This document shows, one piece after another, positions 1-9,364 of a stretch of DNA of 21,620 bases. The position numbers and the translations under genes were made by a program. Every line of letters begins with the position of its first letter. The first letter of the stretch is position 1. The DNA comes from Bacteroidales bacterium (lineage in GTDB: Bacteria > Bacteroidota > Bacteroidia > Bacteroidales > FEN-979): contig JALNWE010000049.1 of assembly GCA_023231065.1 (NCBI GenBank), positions 1 to 21,620 on the forward strand, given 5' to 3'. The notes beneath the pieces were generated by a model. That model saw only the letters and a program-made list of their open reading frames with translations. It made no database searches and was not told where the DNA came from.

Positions 1-2714
1 AGGAGTTGCAATTCATGAACCGGGGCAAAAAATTCTGATGATTTCAGCAACTTGATTTTTTCAAAGATCAGCAGGTCGGCATTTTTTTCCCTCAGCTTTA
101 TTTTATTCAGATTCCTGGATAAAAATTGCGATCCTTTTTTATCGAACCGAACCAGGATAGTAATATAGTCTTCCGGATAGTTGTGATAAAGGATCCAGAG
201 GCTCAATTCGGCGAGCAGGGGATCAGGGTTCACAATATTGGCAGCAAGGAGCCCGGTGACCCTTTCGGGGCCATCAGGGTGAATTTCGGATAACAAGTCG
301 ATGGCGCAGGCTTTTGTCCAACGGTTGATCCTCGAATAATCTTTGTTGATGATATCCTCGACCCTTTCAGGAAAGGTCATCTTTTGCTGGGGAAAACGCA
401 GCCGGAAACGATTCAGTTTTTCATGGATAGGGAGGTCTTCAAAAATAGGGAAAAACAGTTCTTTGATATCCTCTGAAATCGTCATATCGCAGATCTCGAG
501 GGCATAAATTTTAGCATTGGCATCCTGGCTTTCGATGTATTCCCGGATATGTCCGATGGTTTTTGAATCGTAAAGCAAAGAGAGAAGGAGAAAGACATTC
601 TCTTTTTTATCCTCTAATTCCTGAAGGAGGGCCTGACAGAGAGTATGTGACTTTATATCCTCATTTAAATCATTCAGGGATGCCATGATCCAAACCATAG
701 TTTCGACCGATTCCTCGATGGTTTGTTTGATGAATGTGATTTCTGCCACTGAAGCATGATATTCAAGGTTGCTTAACGACAACAGGACCTGGAACCTGAT
801 ATCATAATCAGGATGGTTGACTTTTTTACGAAGAGATTTAATCGCGTTGGCCCCTCCGATAGACTCAACGATGCTCAGGATTTTAAGCTTGACTGATTTT
901 TGTGTACTGATTTTTTCAAAAAACCTTTCCAGGTCCTGTAAAACAGGCTCCCCTATTATTTTCAGGGCTTCACCGGCCGAATGGGAATATTCAGGAATAT
1001 CAAGGTTCTCAATGATAAATGGCCAAAGTTCAACCCTTTTTATCTTACCGGAAGAAATAATGGCCACTTTTCTCACGCCGGGATCAGAATCTTTCATGAG
1101 ATTGATCAGCAGTTTGTAAGTATTGTACCTTCCCGAAGTCCCAAGCAACCGCGCTGCCATTATTCTTTCCTGGGCAACATCCGATCGGGCAAGATCGACC
1201 ATATAATCAAATGTGAATTCTTCCTCATTCTTTATTTTCACAGGGGAGGATAAAGATGGAATTTCTTCTTTTACTGCTTTGATCCCGGCAGGTTCAACTT
1301 TTTCAAAAAAGTCAATGATTTTCGGGAGATGGCCAGCATCTGCTGTGGACAAGGTTTGCCGGATGAGCGCAACCATAGGGTCCTGCTCAATCAGTTCAGC
1401 TGATTTCATTTCACTCAGCTTGTTTTTAAGCATATTACGGTATTCCGTATACATTTTAAACGAAATCCAGATCCAATAACCGAGTATGAGGATAAATAAC
1501 CAGTTGTAATGAACCAATGTTACCCCTGGTATTACTGAAAAGATCAGGATTACCAGGCCTGTAATAACGGTGCCTGACGCTTTTGGGATACCTTCAATCT
1601 GGTTTTGGAAAGGAAGCCTTTGTTCGGCAGGAATAGGCTGGTAGAGTAATTGAAATGACGGCTCATAAATGGCGCCCCGGATAGAACGCTCAAAAAAACG
1701 GGCAAGGGAAATAAATGAAAAAAATAATCCTATTGGGCCATACAGGGTTCCGAATATGGCGGCAAGCAGGATGCTGGACAGCAGTACAACCGGGAGTGAC
1801 AGTAAACCAGGCCGAAGCCCGTACTTATTCAGAAACCGTCCGGAAAAAAGTTTGAGGATAAGCTCAAGTATGGCAATAGATCCAAGGAAAATCCCTAAGA
1901 ACCGGGCAATGGTTTCAGGATTATTCGAAAATTCGACTTTAGTTTGTGCCAAAAAAAGAAAATCAACAAAAAGATATCCGAAAATAGGCAGCAGGGCCAT
2001 CAGGGATATCATCTGGAAATATGGTTTTTTTACCAGGTTCCAGTAGCCCCATTCCGACTTTTTCTCTTTCTGTTTTAGGATCGGAGGGGATTTTACCGGC
2101 TGAAGCTGTTCTTTAAAAGTTTTAAAAATAACGAAGACGAAGATCAGGCATAATAGCAGAGAGAAAGAGGACAGAAAAAGCAAATCTGGCGCTTTAAGGA
2201 TCTTAAGGATGAGTGGGATGGAAAAATACCCGATAATGGTGGAAATCACTTCCCCGACGCTGATCAATCCAAAAATTCTTTTTCCCTGGCGGATATTGAA
2301 CAGCCTGCCTGCAATGCCCCAGAAATTGACGAGGGTTATATAAACCATCACCCTGACCCATGTGTACATGATAAAGGCTATCCATTTGGAATCGAAAGCC
2401 CACACGCCAATACTGATAGCCAGGACCGTAATAAATACGAAAAGAAATTTCAGGGAAACCTGCCGGAACAGTGTTGATTTTTTATCGATGTAAGAAAATA
2501 AATACCAGGCCAGATAAACGATGATCCCTGAGGCGATAAATGAAACAGGGATCATTTTGGGTGAAAAATGTTTCAGGAAAATGGCATTGGATGATGTAAA
2601 ATAAAATGAAAGCGATAATCCCACGAAGAACGAGAAAAGCACCATCAGGGAAACAGAAGTTACTTCTTCTTTTCTTATATTCAGTGTTTTCAGCATCCAG
2701 TTTTGTCGCTTCAT
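1..2714 (-). CDS. Tlc/MFS-type nucleotide transporter-like protein with HEAT repeats and probable cNMP-binding domain (3' end missing)
   Basis: The frame is open from ATG at 2714 to the left window edge, giving 904 visible residues and no stop, so the C-terminus lies outside. Residues 20-420 are strongly hydrophobic with about 10-12 membrane segments. Stretches such as NFWGIAGRLFNIRQGKR (130-146) and the YEPSFQLLYQPIPAEQR region (350-366) resemble the bacterial/plastid ATP/ADP translocase (Tlc, AAA) family. Residues about 440-870 are soluble and alpha-helical with HEAT-like repeats (for example around RLLGTSGRYNTYKLLINLM). The last visible residues, EKIKLLKSSEFFAPVHELQL, look like the opening helix of a cyclic-nucleotide-binding (CAP-type) domain. 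This is the last visible gene of the minus-strand run: it starts 13 bp after the formyltransferase stop. Transport of nucleotides is not shown; the membrane domain may serve as a sensor. The membrane and HEAT calls are firm, the family name is probable, and the cNMP domain is inferred from its first 20 residues. Confidence 0.8.
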   Translation of the reverse strand, partial: MKRQNWMLKTLNIRKEEVTSVSLMVLFSFFVGLSLSFYFTSSNAIFLKHFSPKMIPVSFIASGIIVYLAWYLFSYIDKKSTLFRQVSLKFLFVFITVLAISIGVWAFDSKWIAFIMYTWVRVMVYITLVNFWGIAGRLFNIRQGKRIFGLISVGEVISTIIGYFSIPLILKILKAPDLLFLSSFSLLLCLIFVFVIFKTFKEQLQPVKSPPILKQKEKKSEWGYWNLVKKPYFQMISLMALLPIFGYLFVDFLFLAQTKVEFSNNPETIARFLGIFLGSIAILELILKLFSGRFLNKYGLRPGLLSLPVVLLSSILLAAIFGTLYGPIGLFFSFISLARFFERSIRGAIYEPSFQLLYQPIPAEQRLPFQNQIEGIPKASGTVITGLVILIFSVIPGVTLVHYNWLFILILGYWIWISFKMYTEYRNMLKNKLSEMKSAELIEQDPMVALIRQTLSTADAGHLPKIIDFFEKVEPAGIKAVKEEIPSLSSPVKIKNEEEFTFDYMVDLARSDVAQERIMAARLLGTSGRYNTYKLLINLMKDSDPGVRKVAIISSGKIKRVELWPFIIENLDIPEYSHSAGEALKIIGEPVLQDLERFFEKISTQKSVKLKILSIVESIGGANAIKSLRKKVNHPDYDIRFQVLLSLSNLEYHASVAEITFIKQTIEESVETMVWIMASLNDLNEDIKSHTLCQALLQELEDKKENVFLLLSLLYDSKTIGHIREYIESQDANAKIYALEICDMTISEDIKELFFPIFEDLPIHEKLNRFRLRFPQQKMTFPERVEDIINKDYSRINRWTKACAIDLLSEIHPDGPERVTGLLAANIVNPDPLLAELSLWILYHNYPEDYITILVRFDKKGSQFLSRNLNKIKLREKNADLLIFEKIKLLKSSEFFAPVHELQL

Positions 2715-2727
2715 GGGACGGGATTGA

Positions 2728-3603
2728 TCAGATGAGTTTTGGATGAAGCGGTAACTCGTACTTTTCAGACAATTCGTTGGTTGCTGGGATCAAAAGCCTG
2801 TGTTTAATGGCTTTTGGGATTTTTTTTTCGAAATCAATATAAGTCAATGCTCCTTTTTTCCCCAGTGACCTTTGTTCTAAAATTTCGAGAAGGATATCGA
2901 TTGTCATCCAACCGGTAATGCTATTTAGCTTATGAAGCAATGTAATGATGTTTAACGGGTAACTCCCGTCATGAAGGCGGATATTGATCTCAGGGGAAAT
3001 CCCGACGATAGGGCCGTCATCGATGACCTCGGTCACTTTATGAATTACGATGGGTGAAGTATGAAGGCCAAGTCGCATGATCTCCTGGAAGGGTTGGGCG
3101 CCGACCCCGATATGACTTGCCAGATTTGAGGGATGAAAATTATATGCCCCGAATGGCGGGTAATCGTATAGGTAAGCATCGAGTTTCTGACCAAAACAGT
3201 TCATGATGAGTACATCCGGATCCCATGAAGAGAATATTTTTCTGAAATAATTGGTTTTGACCTTACCCGTGTAACAAGGGATCCCGGCTTGCATGGATGT
3301 GTCAATGATCTTGTTCATGAGATCTGCGCTTTCCTCACGAGTATAATTGCCCCAAATCCTTTTTTTCAGGGATATTTTTGCTTTCTGGTCCACCGGATCA
3401 TCGGTTACCATTCCAACAAGTCTCAACAAGCCAGGATTTTTCTGATTAAATCTGATAAGCGATTCCAGGATCAGCTGACCACCGGTAGCGCTTCCAAAAA
3501 GCGCTACCTTCAGTTCCCTGCCGGGTTGGTTTTGGGGATGGTCAGGTTCATAAAATCCACCCCAGGTACTTTCCACATCCACAATCTTTTGGGAGAAATT
3601 CAT
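2728..3603 (-). CDS. Formyltransferase-fold enzyme (methionyl-tRNA formyltransferase-like)
   Basis: This 291-residue protein starts at ATG 3603, 12 bp after the receptor gene stop, and ends 13 bp before the transporter-like gene. An N-terminal nucleotide-type fold begins near KVALFGSATGG (32-42). The catalytic core of the formyl_trans_N family is visible: YNFHPSNL (154-161) supplies the Asn155 and His157 pair, and VIDDGPIVG (193-201) supplies the Asp195 that completes the Asn-His-Asp set. Members of this fold transfer formyl groups from 10-formyltetrahydrofolate (Fmt, PurN, ArnA, sugar N-formyltransferases) or hydrolyse it (PurU). The protein lacks a recognisable Fmt C-terminal tRNA-binding domain, and an N-terminal extension of about 30 residues precedes the fold. 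It is therefore unlikely to be the housekeeping Fmt or PurN. The acceptor is unknown; neighbours in the envelope suggest, weakly, a surface sugar or lipid. Fold call is firm, substrate open. Confidence 0.82.
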   Translation of the reverse strand: MNFSQKIVDVESTWGGFYEPDHPQNQPGRELKVALFGSATGGQLILESLIRFNQKNPGLLRLVGMVTDDPVDQKAKISLKKRIWGNYTREESADLMNKIIDTSMQAGIPCYTGKVKTNYFRKIFSSWDPDVLIMNCFGQKLDAYLYDYPPFGAYNFHPSNLASHIGVGAQPFQEIMRLGLHTSPIVIHKVTEVIDDGPIVGISPEINIRLHDGSYPLNIITLLHKLNSITGWMTIDILLEILEQRSLGKKGALTYIDFEKKIPKAIKHRLLIPATNELSEKYELPLHPKLI

Positions 3604-3615
3604 AGTTTAAATGAG

Positions 3616-6213
3616 TTAAAAATCGTAAGATAAAGTGATCAAAAAATGTCTTCCGCGTTGAAGGATCCCCGTCGGGCTATTTATTCCATCAGCTGCTTTT
3701 GTGCCCGGATGATAATATACCGTGTTGAAAATATTGTTGCAAACAACCTGAATTGAAAGTCCGGGTACAATTTTATTGTTGCCATAAGTTATCGCCCCGT
3801 TCAGTATGGCTGTTGCCGGGAACGTATCGAAATTTAACGGGACTGTAGTCCCTTCGCCGGTAAGACGTTGGCCCACGAAATTCAATCTAAGGTTGATATT
3901 CAATTGATCCCAGAAGGATTTATTGGCCCCGATATTGAACTGATGGCTCGAGATATCACCCACGCGATTATCCACTTCACCGGCCTCGGAATAGGTCTGC
4001 CTGGGGTCGCAGAAAGTATAATTGAAATAGGCTGAGAACCCTTCTATCTGGTAAGTGGCATTTGCCTGGATCCCGGTGATCCGGAATTCGCCGATATTGG
4101 CATTCTGGACTTTTCCGGGACTGCCTTCCACATTCACCGTTCCGACGACATTATTGATAAAATTGCGATATATTGTTATATCAGCCTGAAAAGTTTTGTT
4201 AAGGCGGAACCCTGCGCTGAGTTCAATATTCTGGATATTTTCTGTCTTCAGGTCAGGATTTGGGATCCGGTTTCCGATGGCCGAGTATTTGGTCCAGTTG
4301 GAAACATTCATGATCCCTCGTGAATAGATCGCCTTGAGAGTGAATTTTCCGGGAGAATAGACCAACGCGGCCCTGGGGCTTAATTCGCTTCCGAACCCAT
4401 CATTGTCACGGACCTTATTATAGTCGTACCTTAAGCCCAATGTGATCTTTAGTTTCCGAAAGGCCTGGAAAGTTCCCTGTGTATAAACCCCGATATCCCA
4501 GATATTAAAATCATTTCCGCCTTTTGGTGAGGGAAGGATCACAGCAGAATCCTGTGGGGTCGAGATCACGCTGCTGTAATAAGCGCCTTGCAGGGTGCTG
4601 TTGCGCACCTCCAATCCCGAAACAAGGTCAAACCGGGAGACGGGCTTATAAATTACCTTTAGTTCATTGCGAAGTTGTTTGGAAAGCTCATAGTTATACT
4701 GTGTGATCCATTGTGGCGATGTGTTCTTTACCAGGGCGGGGATGCTCAGGTTTCCCCGCGCATAGTTATAAACATATACCAGCCGGGCATCATCCGTTAC
4801 GCAATGAATGCGATAGGTTGTCAAATTTGATATAAACACTTTTTCACTTACCTGGTTTTCATATTTGACGAAAAAGTTGGAAAGTTGTGGGACCCAGGTT
4901 TGCCCATTGTCAGATGCCGCCACATAAGTATCGGTATATTGTGTGAGACCGCCTCTGCTGTATTTCCAGGTCTGAAATCCGATGGTGAAATTTCCAATCT
5001 TGATATTTCCATTCAGTAGCCATGAATTGGTCGTATTCGAAAAACCAATCTTGTGGCCGTTCACCGTTTGCCCATAAGCTGATTTATCCAGGTTCCTGGC
5101 GGTTTCAGCGCCCAGGGAAGTCAGTGAAAGCTGACTGGAGTCGGCAGAAAGCGTATAATAAGGATTGTTAAACGGAAGGTTGTTTTTGATCAGGTATTCC
5201 TTGGCCCCGCTATTGATGTCCATCAGTTTGTTATAATTCACGCTATTGTAAACATCGGGATCATAATCAAAATAGGACTGACTTGAAATATCCATCTCAT
5301 TTGAATGGTATAACCGCCCGGTCACGGTAAAAGAGATATTACGTCGTTTTCCCGATATGGTCAGGTCAGCGGTCATCGTGTTGTATGTGCCGTAATTGAC
5401 ATTGGCGCTGATACCTATGCTGTGGCCCGGTTTAATTGCATCGACGGCATTCCGCATGATCACGTTGATGACGCCGGCAAAGGCATTGGGCCCGTACATG
5501 GTGGAAGCCGGCCCGTAGATAATTTCAACCCTTTCTATATTCGACAGGGGATATTGCCTGTCGATGTATGCCCAGTTGGTCCAAAGATCATTTTCCTCGA
5601 TACCGTTGAACAGCAGGAGTGTTTTTTCCGTGTTGTTCTGCCGGAAACCACGCTGGTAAATGTTGGCATATTCAGGTCCGTAGAACATGGTGAGGTCAAA
5701 GCCGGGGACATCCTTCAGTAATTCAACGAGATCGTTGTATCCTCTTTTTTTAATTTCTTCCCGCGTAACGACCACAATGGTTGCGGGCGCTTCATAGATG
5801 GATTCAGCTTTTTTGGAAACGGATGTAACCACCTGTGTACCGCCGGTCAGTTTCAGGTTATTGACCATCTTGATAAAGGAGGGAGGGTCAAAGAGATTTG
5901 CTTCATAGGTTGGATTGATCAGCAGCAGATATCTTGTTTCAGTGGTTGCCTGTTCAGTGGAATCTATGGCAATATAGGTCATGGCAAGCAGGCGGTAGGC
6001 CTCAACCTTCTGTTTTTCATTGAACCCACTATGGATACAGTCATGAAGGGTACGGATCACTTCCGGAAACTTTCCGATTTCGTAAGCTTTGCGCGCTTCA
6101 TTCAGGGTGACATCACTGCATTCCTGGGCATAGGATGAGATGAATAGGAATAAAACTGATGAGACGGTCAGAAAAAAGCGGAACGCAGTTCTGTATTTGG
6201 AAATCTGGTGCAT
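3616..6213 (-). CDS. TonB-dependent outer-membrane receptor with N-terminal TPR-like domain
   Basis: I place the start at ATG 6213, giving 865 residues, because it opens directly into a signal peptide (MHQISKYR, hydrophobic 9-27, SSYAQ cleavage near 29/30). Upstream in-frame GTG 6285 and ATG 6273 would bury the signal behind 20-24 residues and overlap the previous gene. The mature protein begins with about 90 residues that look like two TPR helices (DVTLNEARKAYEIGKFPEVI, then AYRLLAMTYIA), ending in LFDPPSF (107-113). A TonB-box-like strand (QVVTSVSKKAESIY) and a plug domain follow (about 135-255, with YGPASTMYGPNAFAGVINVI). The remainder is a 22-strand-type barrel with typical motifs (LGLRYDYN, FNYTF) ending in YDF, the C-terminal aromatic expected for BAM assembly. 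The ligand is unknown: no SusD partner is present and the usual Bacteroidota carboxypeptidase-regulatory-like N-domain is replaced by the TPR-like region. The gene sits 31 bp after the nSTAND gene. Confidence 0.93.
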   Translation of the reverse strand: MHQISKYRTAFRFFLTVSSVLFLFISSYAQECSDVTLNEARKAYEIGKFPEVIRTLHDCIHSGFNEKQKVEAYRLLAMTYIAIDSTEQATTETRYLLLINPTYEANLFDPPSFIKMVNNLKLTGGTQVVTSVSKKAESIYEAPATIVVVTREEIKKRGYNDLVELLKDVPGFDLTMFYGPEYANIYQRGFRQNNTEKTLLLFNGIEENDLWTNWAYIDRQYPLSNIERVEIIYGPASTMYGPNAFAGVINVIMRNAVDAIKPGHSIGISANVNYGTYNTMTADLTISGKRRNISFTVTGRLYHSNEMDISSQSYFDYDPDVYNSVNYNKLMDINSGAKEYLIKNNLPFNNPYYTLSADSSQLSLTSLGAETARNLDKSAYGQTVNGHKIGFSNTTNSWLLNGNIKIGNFTIGFQTWKYSRGGLTQYTDTYVAASDNGQTWVPQLSNFFVKYENQVSEKVFISNLTTYRIHCVTDDARLVYVYNYARGNLSIPALVKNTSPQWITQYNYELSKQLRNELKVIYKPVSRFDLVSGLEVRNSTLQGAYYSSVISTPQDSAVILPSPKGGNDFNIWDIGVYTQGTFQAFRKLKITLGLRYDYNKVRDNDGFGSELSPRAALVYSPGKFTLKAIYSRGIMNVSNWTKYSAIGNRIPNPDLKTENIQNIELSAGFRLNKTFQADITIYRNFINNVVGTVNVEGSPGKVQNANIGEFRITGIQANATYQIEGFSAYFNYTFCDPRQTYSEAGEVDNRVGDISSHQFNIGANKSFWDQLNINLRLNFVGQRLTGEGTTVPLNFDTFPATAILNGAITYGNNKIVPGLSIQVVCNNIFNTVYYHPGTKAADGINSPTGILQRGRHFLITLSYDF

Positions 6214-6244
6214 AGCAAATTCGTTTGTTTTAACGGCACTCCAT

Positions 6245-9200
6245 TCAGGGAAGGTCAGACCTGGTTTTTTCATAAGGGATGTCACCTCCGACTATTTTAC
6301 GCCATTCTTCCAGGGTCATGTTCCGTTTTAATTGCCCTGTCAGGTTTTTGGCCATTCTCGAATTTTCAGTTGAGACGATCCTGATTGTTTTATCCGCGCT
6401 ACATGAGATCAATTGCTTATCATCGGGCGAAAATAAAAGGTCATACACCCACAAATCATAATTGTCGATGGAGATGGGGTTTGCAACCAGAGAATGAAAA
6501 TCTGATAGTTTCATCGTGCGGTCATAACTTGATGATGCGAGCCGGTTTCCATCATGGCTGAATTGCAAAGCAGTAATCCCGGTAGCATGGCGCCCGATCG
6601 TTTCGCGGGGTTTTGATGAAGCGTTGGTCAGGTCCCAGGTCTGAATCGTACCGTTCATGAATCCTGCTGCCAGCGATTTTCCATCGTTGCTGATGGCAAT
6701 AGAAACAATGGGATTGCCTGTATTATAAAAAGTTATATGTTTCGAAGTGGAGCCATCCAGGGAAATGGCCTTCAGGGTTCCGTTGTCTGTGCCGTACACC
6801 AACTTTGATCCATCAGGATAGAAAGAAACACAGTTGATTTTATCGCCTGTTGAGTCCAGCAGGATCTTTGAAAACCGGTCATTTTCATAAGTCCATTTAT
6901 AAAGTTTCCCATCTGATCCCACTGAAGCAAAAATATTTCCGGTGGAAGGCATTGAAACTTCATTGATCACTCCTTCATGGCCCTTGAAGATCCTGGGCAC
7001 ATCTTTCAGCGCGTTGCGGTTCCAGATTATCAGCTCCCCATGGGTGGTACCCGCAATTAGCCAGCGTTCGTCCCCGGTCAGTCCGACCGACCGGAGCACC
7101 CCCTGCATCTTCTTTGGTATTTCAAGCCTGACAGGTTGCCCCTGAGTGCCGGTTAACTTCCACATCAGTAGGTTATTATCATCTCCGCAGGAAAAAAGTG
7201 TTTTTCCGTCTTTCGAAAGAGCAATGGATCGCACACCGTCTTCATGACCACGAAGAATAACCTGATCATTTGAAATTTCGGATAAAGCCTCATAAATAAC
7301 CGGATCATCACGGAATCCGCCATTTTCTTCATTGATCCGGTAGGACTCTACAGCGAGCAATCCCGGCAAATCATCTTTTACAGTATTAAACAGCTGGCTT
7401 GCCTGTATGGCCATGGTTCGGGCAATGGCTAAAAGTCTGAGACGTTGTGTATTCTTTTCCGATTCTTCTGCTTTTATACGCTCTTTGTCGGCAATTAACT
7501 TTTGGGAAATGGCCTCTTTCCGTTGTGACTGAGCTTCATCCCTGGCGACAAGGGCCTCCTGTTTGGATTCATCCGCTTTCTTTTTCTCGGATACCGCAAC
7601 GTAGGTCTGTTCCTGTGCAATCATCTGTTGTTTTACAGCATATTGGCGTTGTTGTTCCGTGATAATCTCCTGTTGCTCAGCTATTTGTTGTTGCTGTTCG
7701 GAAATCTTTTTCTGGACAACAGCCTCTTTGCGCTGCTCTTCCATTTTTTTTCTTTCAAAAAATGCCAGTTTTTCCTTTTCTATTGCTTCTTTACGGCTGG
7801 CTTCAGCCTTAAACCTGAGATTCAGGGAGATCAGCAGGAAAAGGATTGAAATGATAGAAGCAATTCCAAGAATGACAGCCGAGGTTTTAGCGCGTTTAAG
7901 GTTTCTTTTTTGCAGGTTTTCCTTTTTTGACAATTCCAGCTCATTTTGTTTTTTGCTGTATTGTAAAAAAGTTATTGCCCTGTCGTATGCCGGGTCATAT
8001 CGCATGGCCCAGGTGGCATTAGGTTTTACTTGCTCTTTCCATTGAAGCGCGACCTGGAGCTCAGGATTGACCCACAAGCCTGTTTTCCCTTCCTGGTAAA
8101 GTTCTGCAGATTTTGAAAGCCTCAGGTAAAGTTGGGCGGATTGACTTTCTTCCTCAACCCAGTTCTTTAACCGCGTCCAGACCCGCATGATACTCTCATG
8201 TGATATATCAATCGTAGAATCGGTATTGAGCTCAACCTTTGCCGAAGGAGTCAGAAAAGCGCAACCCGGTTTTCTAAAGCTGTCGATGGCCCGGACAACC
8301 TCCTCCTGGCGGGCTTCGGCCAGCGTCATGATTTCGCTTAGTTGGGTAGGCCGGCGGGTTCCCCGGTTTTCCTTGTTGATCTCAGTGAGGGCTTTGAATA
8401 ACTTTTCTGCTATATATTTACTTTTAAAGTCTTTGAGTTCAGCATAGATTTCTTCTAGGTGAAATGAAAGCGCTTCTTTCATGGTCCCGATCGCATTATA
8501 ATGCTCCAGGCCAATGGGTTGGTCCCCGATGCGGTGCAGGGTCCAAAAATCCCAGGTCCGCATCATGGCATGTTGCAGGATGGGGAGCTCGTCAGGATCA
8601 TCGCCAACATCTTTGAGAAGTTGTTCGACCAGTTCATCAGTTATTTTACATCCTTTGATACTGACGGGGCCTGTTATAGCGAGCCGGCGTTCCTCGTTAT
8701 TCATCCTTGGCACAAGATAATACCCTTTGTTGATGGTCTCGGTCAGTCCCCTGAATTCAGTGCAGTCATCCAGAAAATCAGTACGCATGGAAAGAATAAA
8801 ATAAACCGGTATTTCGGTATGGCTGATGGCTGTCAGTATAAGGTCAATAAATGCAGAAGTTTCAAGAATGGTATGAAAAGCGGTCCTGCTTTTTTGAAAC
8901 CGGAATAACTCTTCGAACTGGTCAATGATGATCAACCTGGATTGATTATCAGAATGGTTTGCTGCAGTAAGGTAATCAGCCAGCCCTTCTTTTCCTGTGC
9001 GCAGTTTTTCCGCGATGGTTTCGGCATTTATATGGTCCTCGGCCAGGGCCTGGGCGAGGTTTCCTATCGGATCGTCTGAAGGATGGCAAATACCAACTCT
9101 CCAGGTTGTGGAAAATTTTCCTGTTTTATTTTTAAGCAAGCATGGAATGACACCTGCTTTGATAAGTGACGATTTTCCGCATCCAGATGGTCCGACGATA

Positions 9201-9337
9201 GCCAGAACCCGTGTCTGAAATAATTTTTCAATCAGTTCCCTGACCTGAAGTTCCCGGCCAAAGAACAACTCATCTTCATGAATTTCGTAACTCCGGATTC
9301 CCGGGAATGGGTTGTCGTGAAGGAGAGATGCTGCCAT
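6245..9337 (-). CDS. nSTAND NTPase with transmembrane anchor, coiled coil and seven-bladed WD40 propeller
   Basis: ATG 9337 gives 1030 residues. An in-frame TTG at 9367 exists but overlaps the predicted -7 promoter element, so the ATG is preferred. Domains (numbered from the ATG): NPFPGIRSYEIHEDELFFGR (9-28), the hallmark opening of nSTAND1-type NTPases; Walker A GPSGCGKSS (49-57); Walker B LIIIDQFEELF (135-145); SMRTDFLD sensor motif (183-190); winged-helix-like region to about 400; one membrane helix (about 485-507); a Lys/Glu/Gln-rich coiled coil (about 510-635) with EQQ repeats; and seven WD40 repeats (about 693-1010; for example ILRGHEDGVRSI, IFKGHEGVINEV). The tail EEWRKIVGGDIPYEKT matches the ending common in STAND/caspase-linked WD40 proteins of Bacteroidota. 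STAND proteins are ATP-driven signalling switches. The membrane helix places NTPase and propeller on opposite ends of a single-pass protein; topology is not resolved. It is first in the minus-strand run and probably the operon leader. Confidence 0.92.
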   Translation of the reverse strand: MAASLLHDNPFPGIRSYEIHEDELFFGRELQVRELIEKLFQTRVLAIVGPSGCGKSSLIKAGVIPCLLKNKTGKFSTTWRVGICHPSDDPIGNLAQALAEDHINAETIAEKLRTGKEGLADYLTAANHSDNQSRLIIIDQFEELFRFQKSRTAFHTILETSAFIDLILTAISHTEIPVYFILSMRTDFLDDCTEFRGLTETINKGYYLVPRMNNEERRLAITGPVSIKGCKITDELVEQLLKDVGDDPDELPILQHAMMRTWDFWTLHRIGDQPIGLEHYNAIGTMKEALSFHLEEIYAELKDFKSKYIAEKLFKALTEINKENRGTRRPTQLSEIMTLAEARQEEVVRAIDSFRKPGCAFLTPSAKVELNTDSTIDISHESIMRVWTRLKNWVEEESQSAQLYLRLSKSAELYQEGKTGLWVNPELQVALQWKEQVKPNATWAMRYDPAYDRAITFLQYSKKQNELELSKKENLQKRNLKRAKTSAVILGIASIISILFLLISLNLRFKAEASRKEAIEKEKLAFFERKKMEEQRKEAVVQKKISEQQQQIAEQQEIITEQQRQYAVKQQMIAQEQTYVAVSEKKKADESKQEALVARDEAQSQRKEAISQKLIADKERIKAEESEKNTQRLRLLAIARTMAIQASQLFNTVKDDLPGLLAVESYRINEENGGFRDDPVIYEALSEISNDQVILRGHEDGVRSIALSKDGKTLFSCGDDNNLLMWKLTGTQGQPVRLEIPKKMQGVLRSVGLTGDERWLIAGTTHGELIIWNRNALKDVPRIFKGHEGVINEVSMPSTGNIFASVGSDGKLYKWTYENDRFSKILLDSTGDKINCVSFYPDGSKLVYGTDNGTLKAISLDGSTSKHITFYNTGNPIVSIAISNDGKSLAAGFMNGTIQTWDLTNASSKPRETIGRHATGITALQFSHDGNRLASSSYDRTMKLSDFHSLVANPISIDNYDLWVYDLLFSPDDKQLISCSADKTIRIVSTENSRMAKNLTGQLKRNMTLEEWRKIVGGDIPYEKTRSDLP

Positions 9338-9364
9338 GGATATACGAAAAAAGGGATTTATTAA

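Noticed and set aside
817..2046. Several plus-strand open frames of 88-125 codons in the first 2 kb
   Set aside because: They are antisense to the transporter-like gene, whose minus-strand frame is continuous through the region with clear membrane and HEAT segments.
7447..8908. Plus-strand frames of 71-135 codons, some Cys-rich or hydrophobic
   Set aside because: They mirror the Gln/Lys-rich coiled coil and NTPase domain of the minus-strand nSTAND gene; the Cys/Ser/Phe bias is what antisense of that composition gives.
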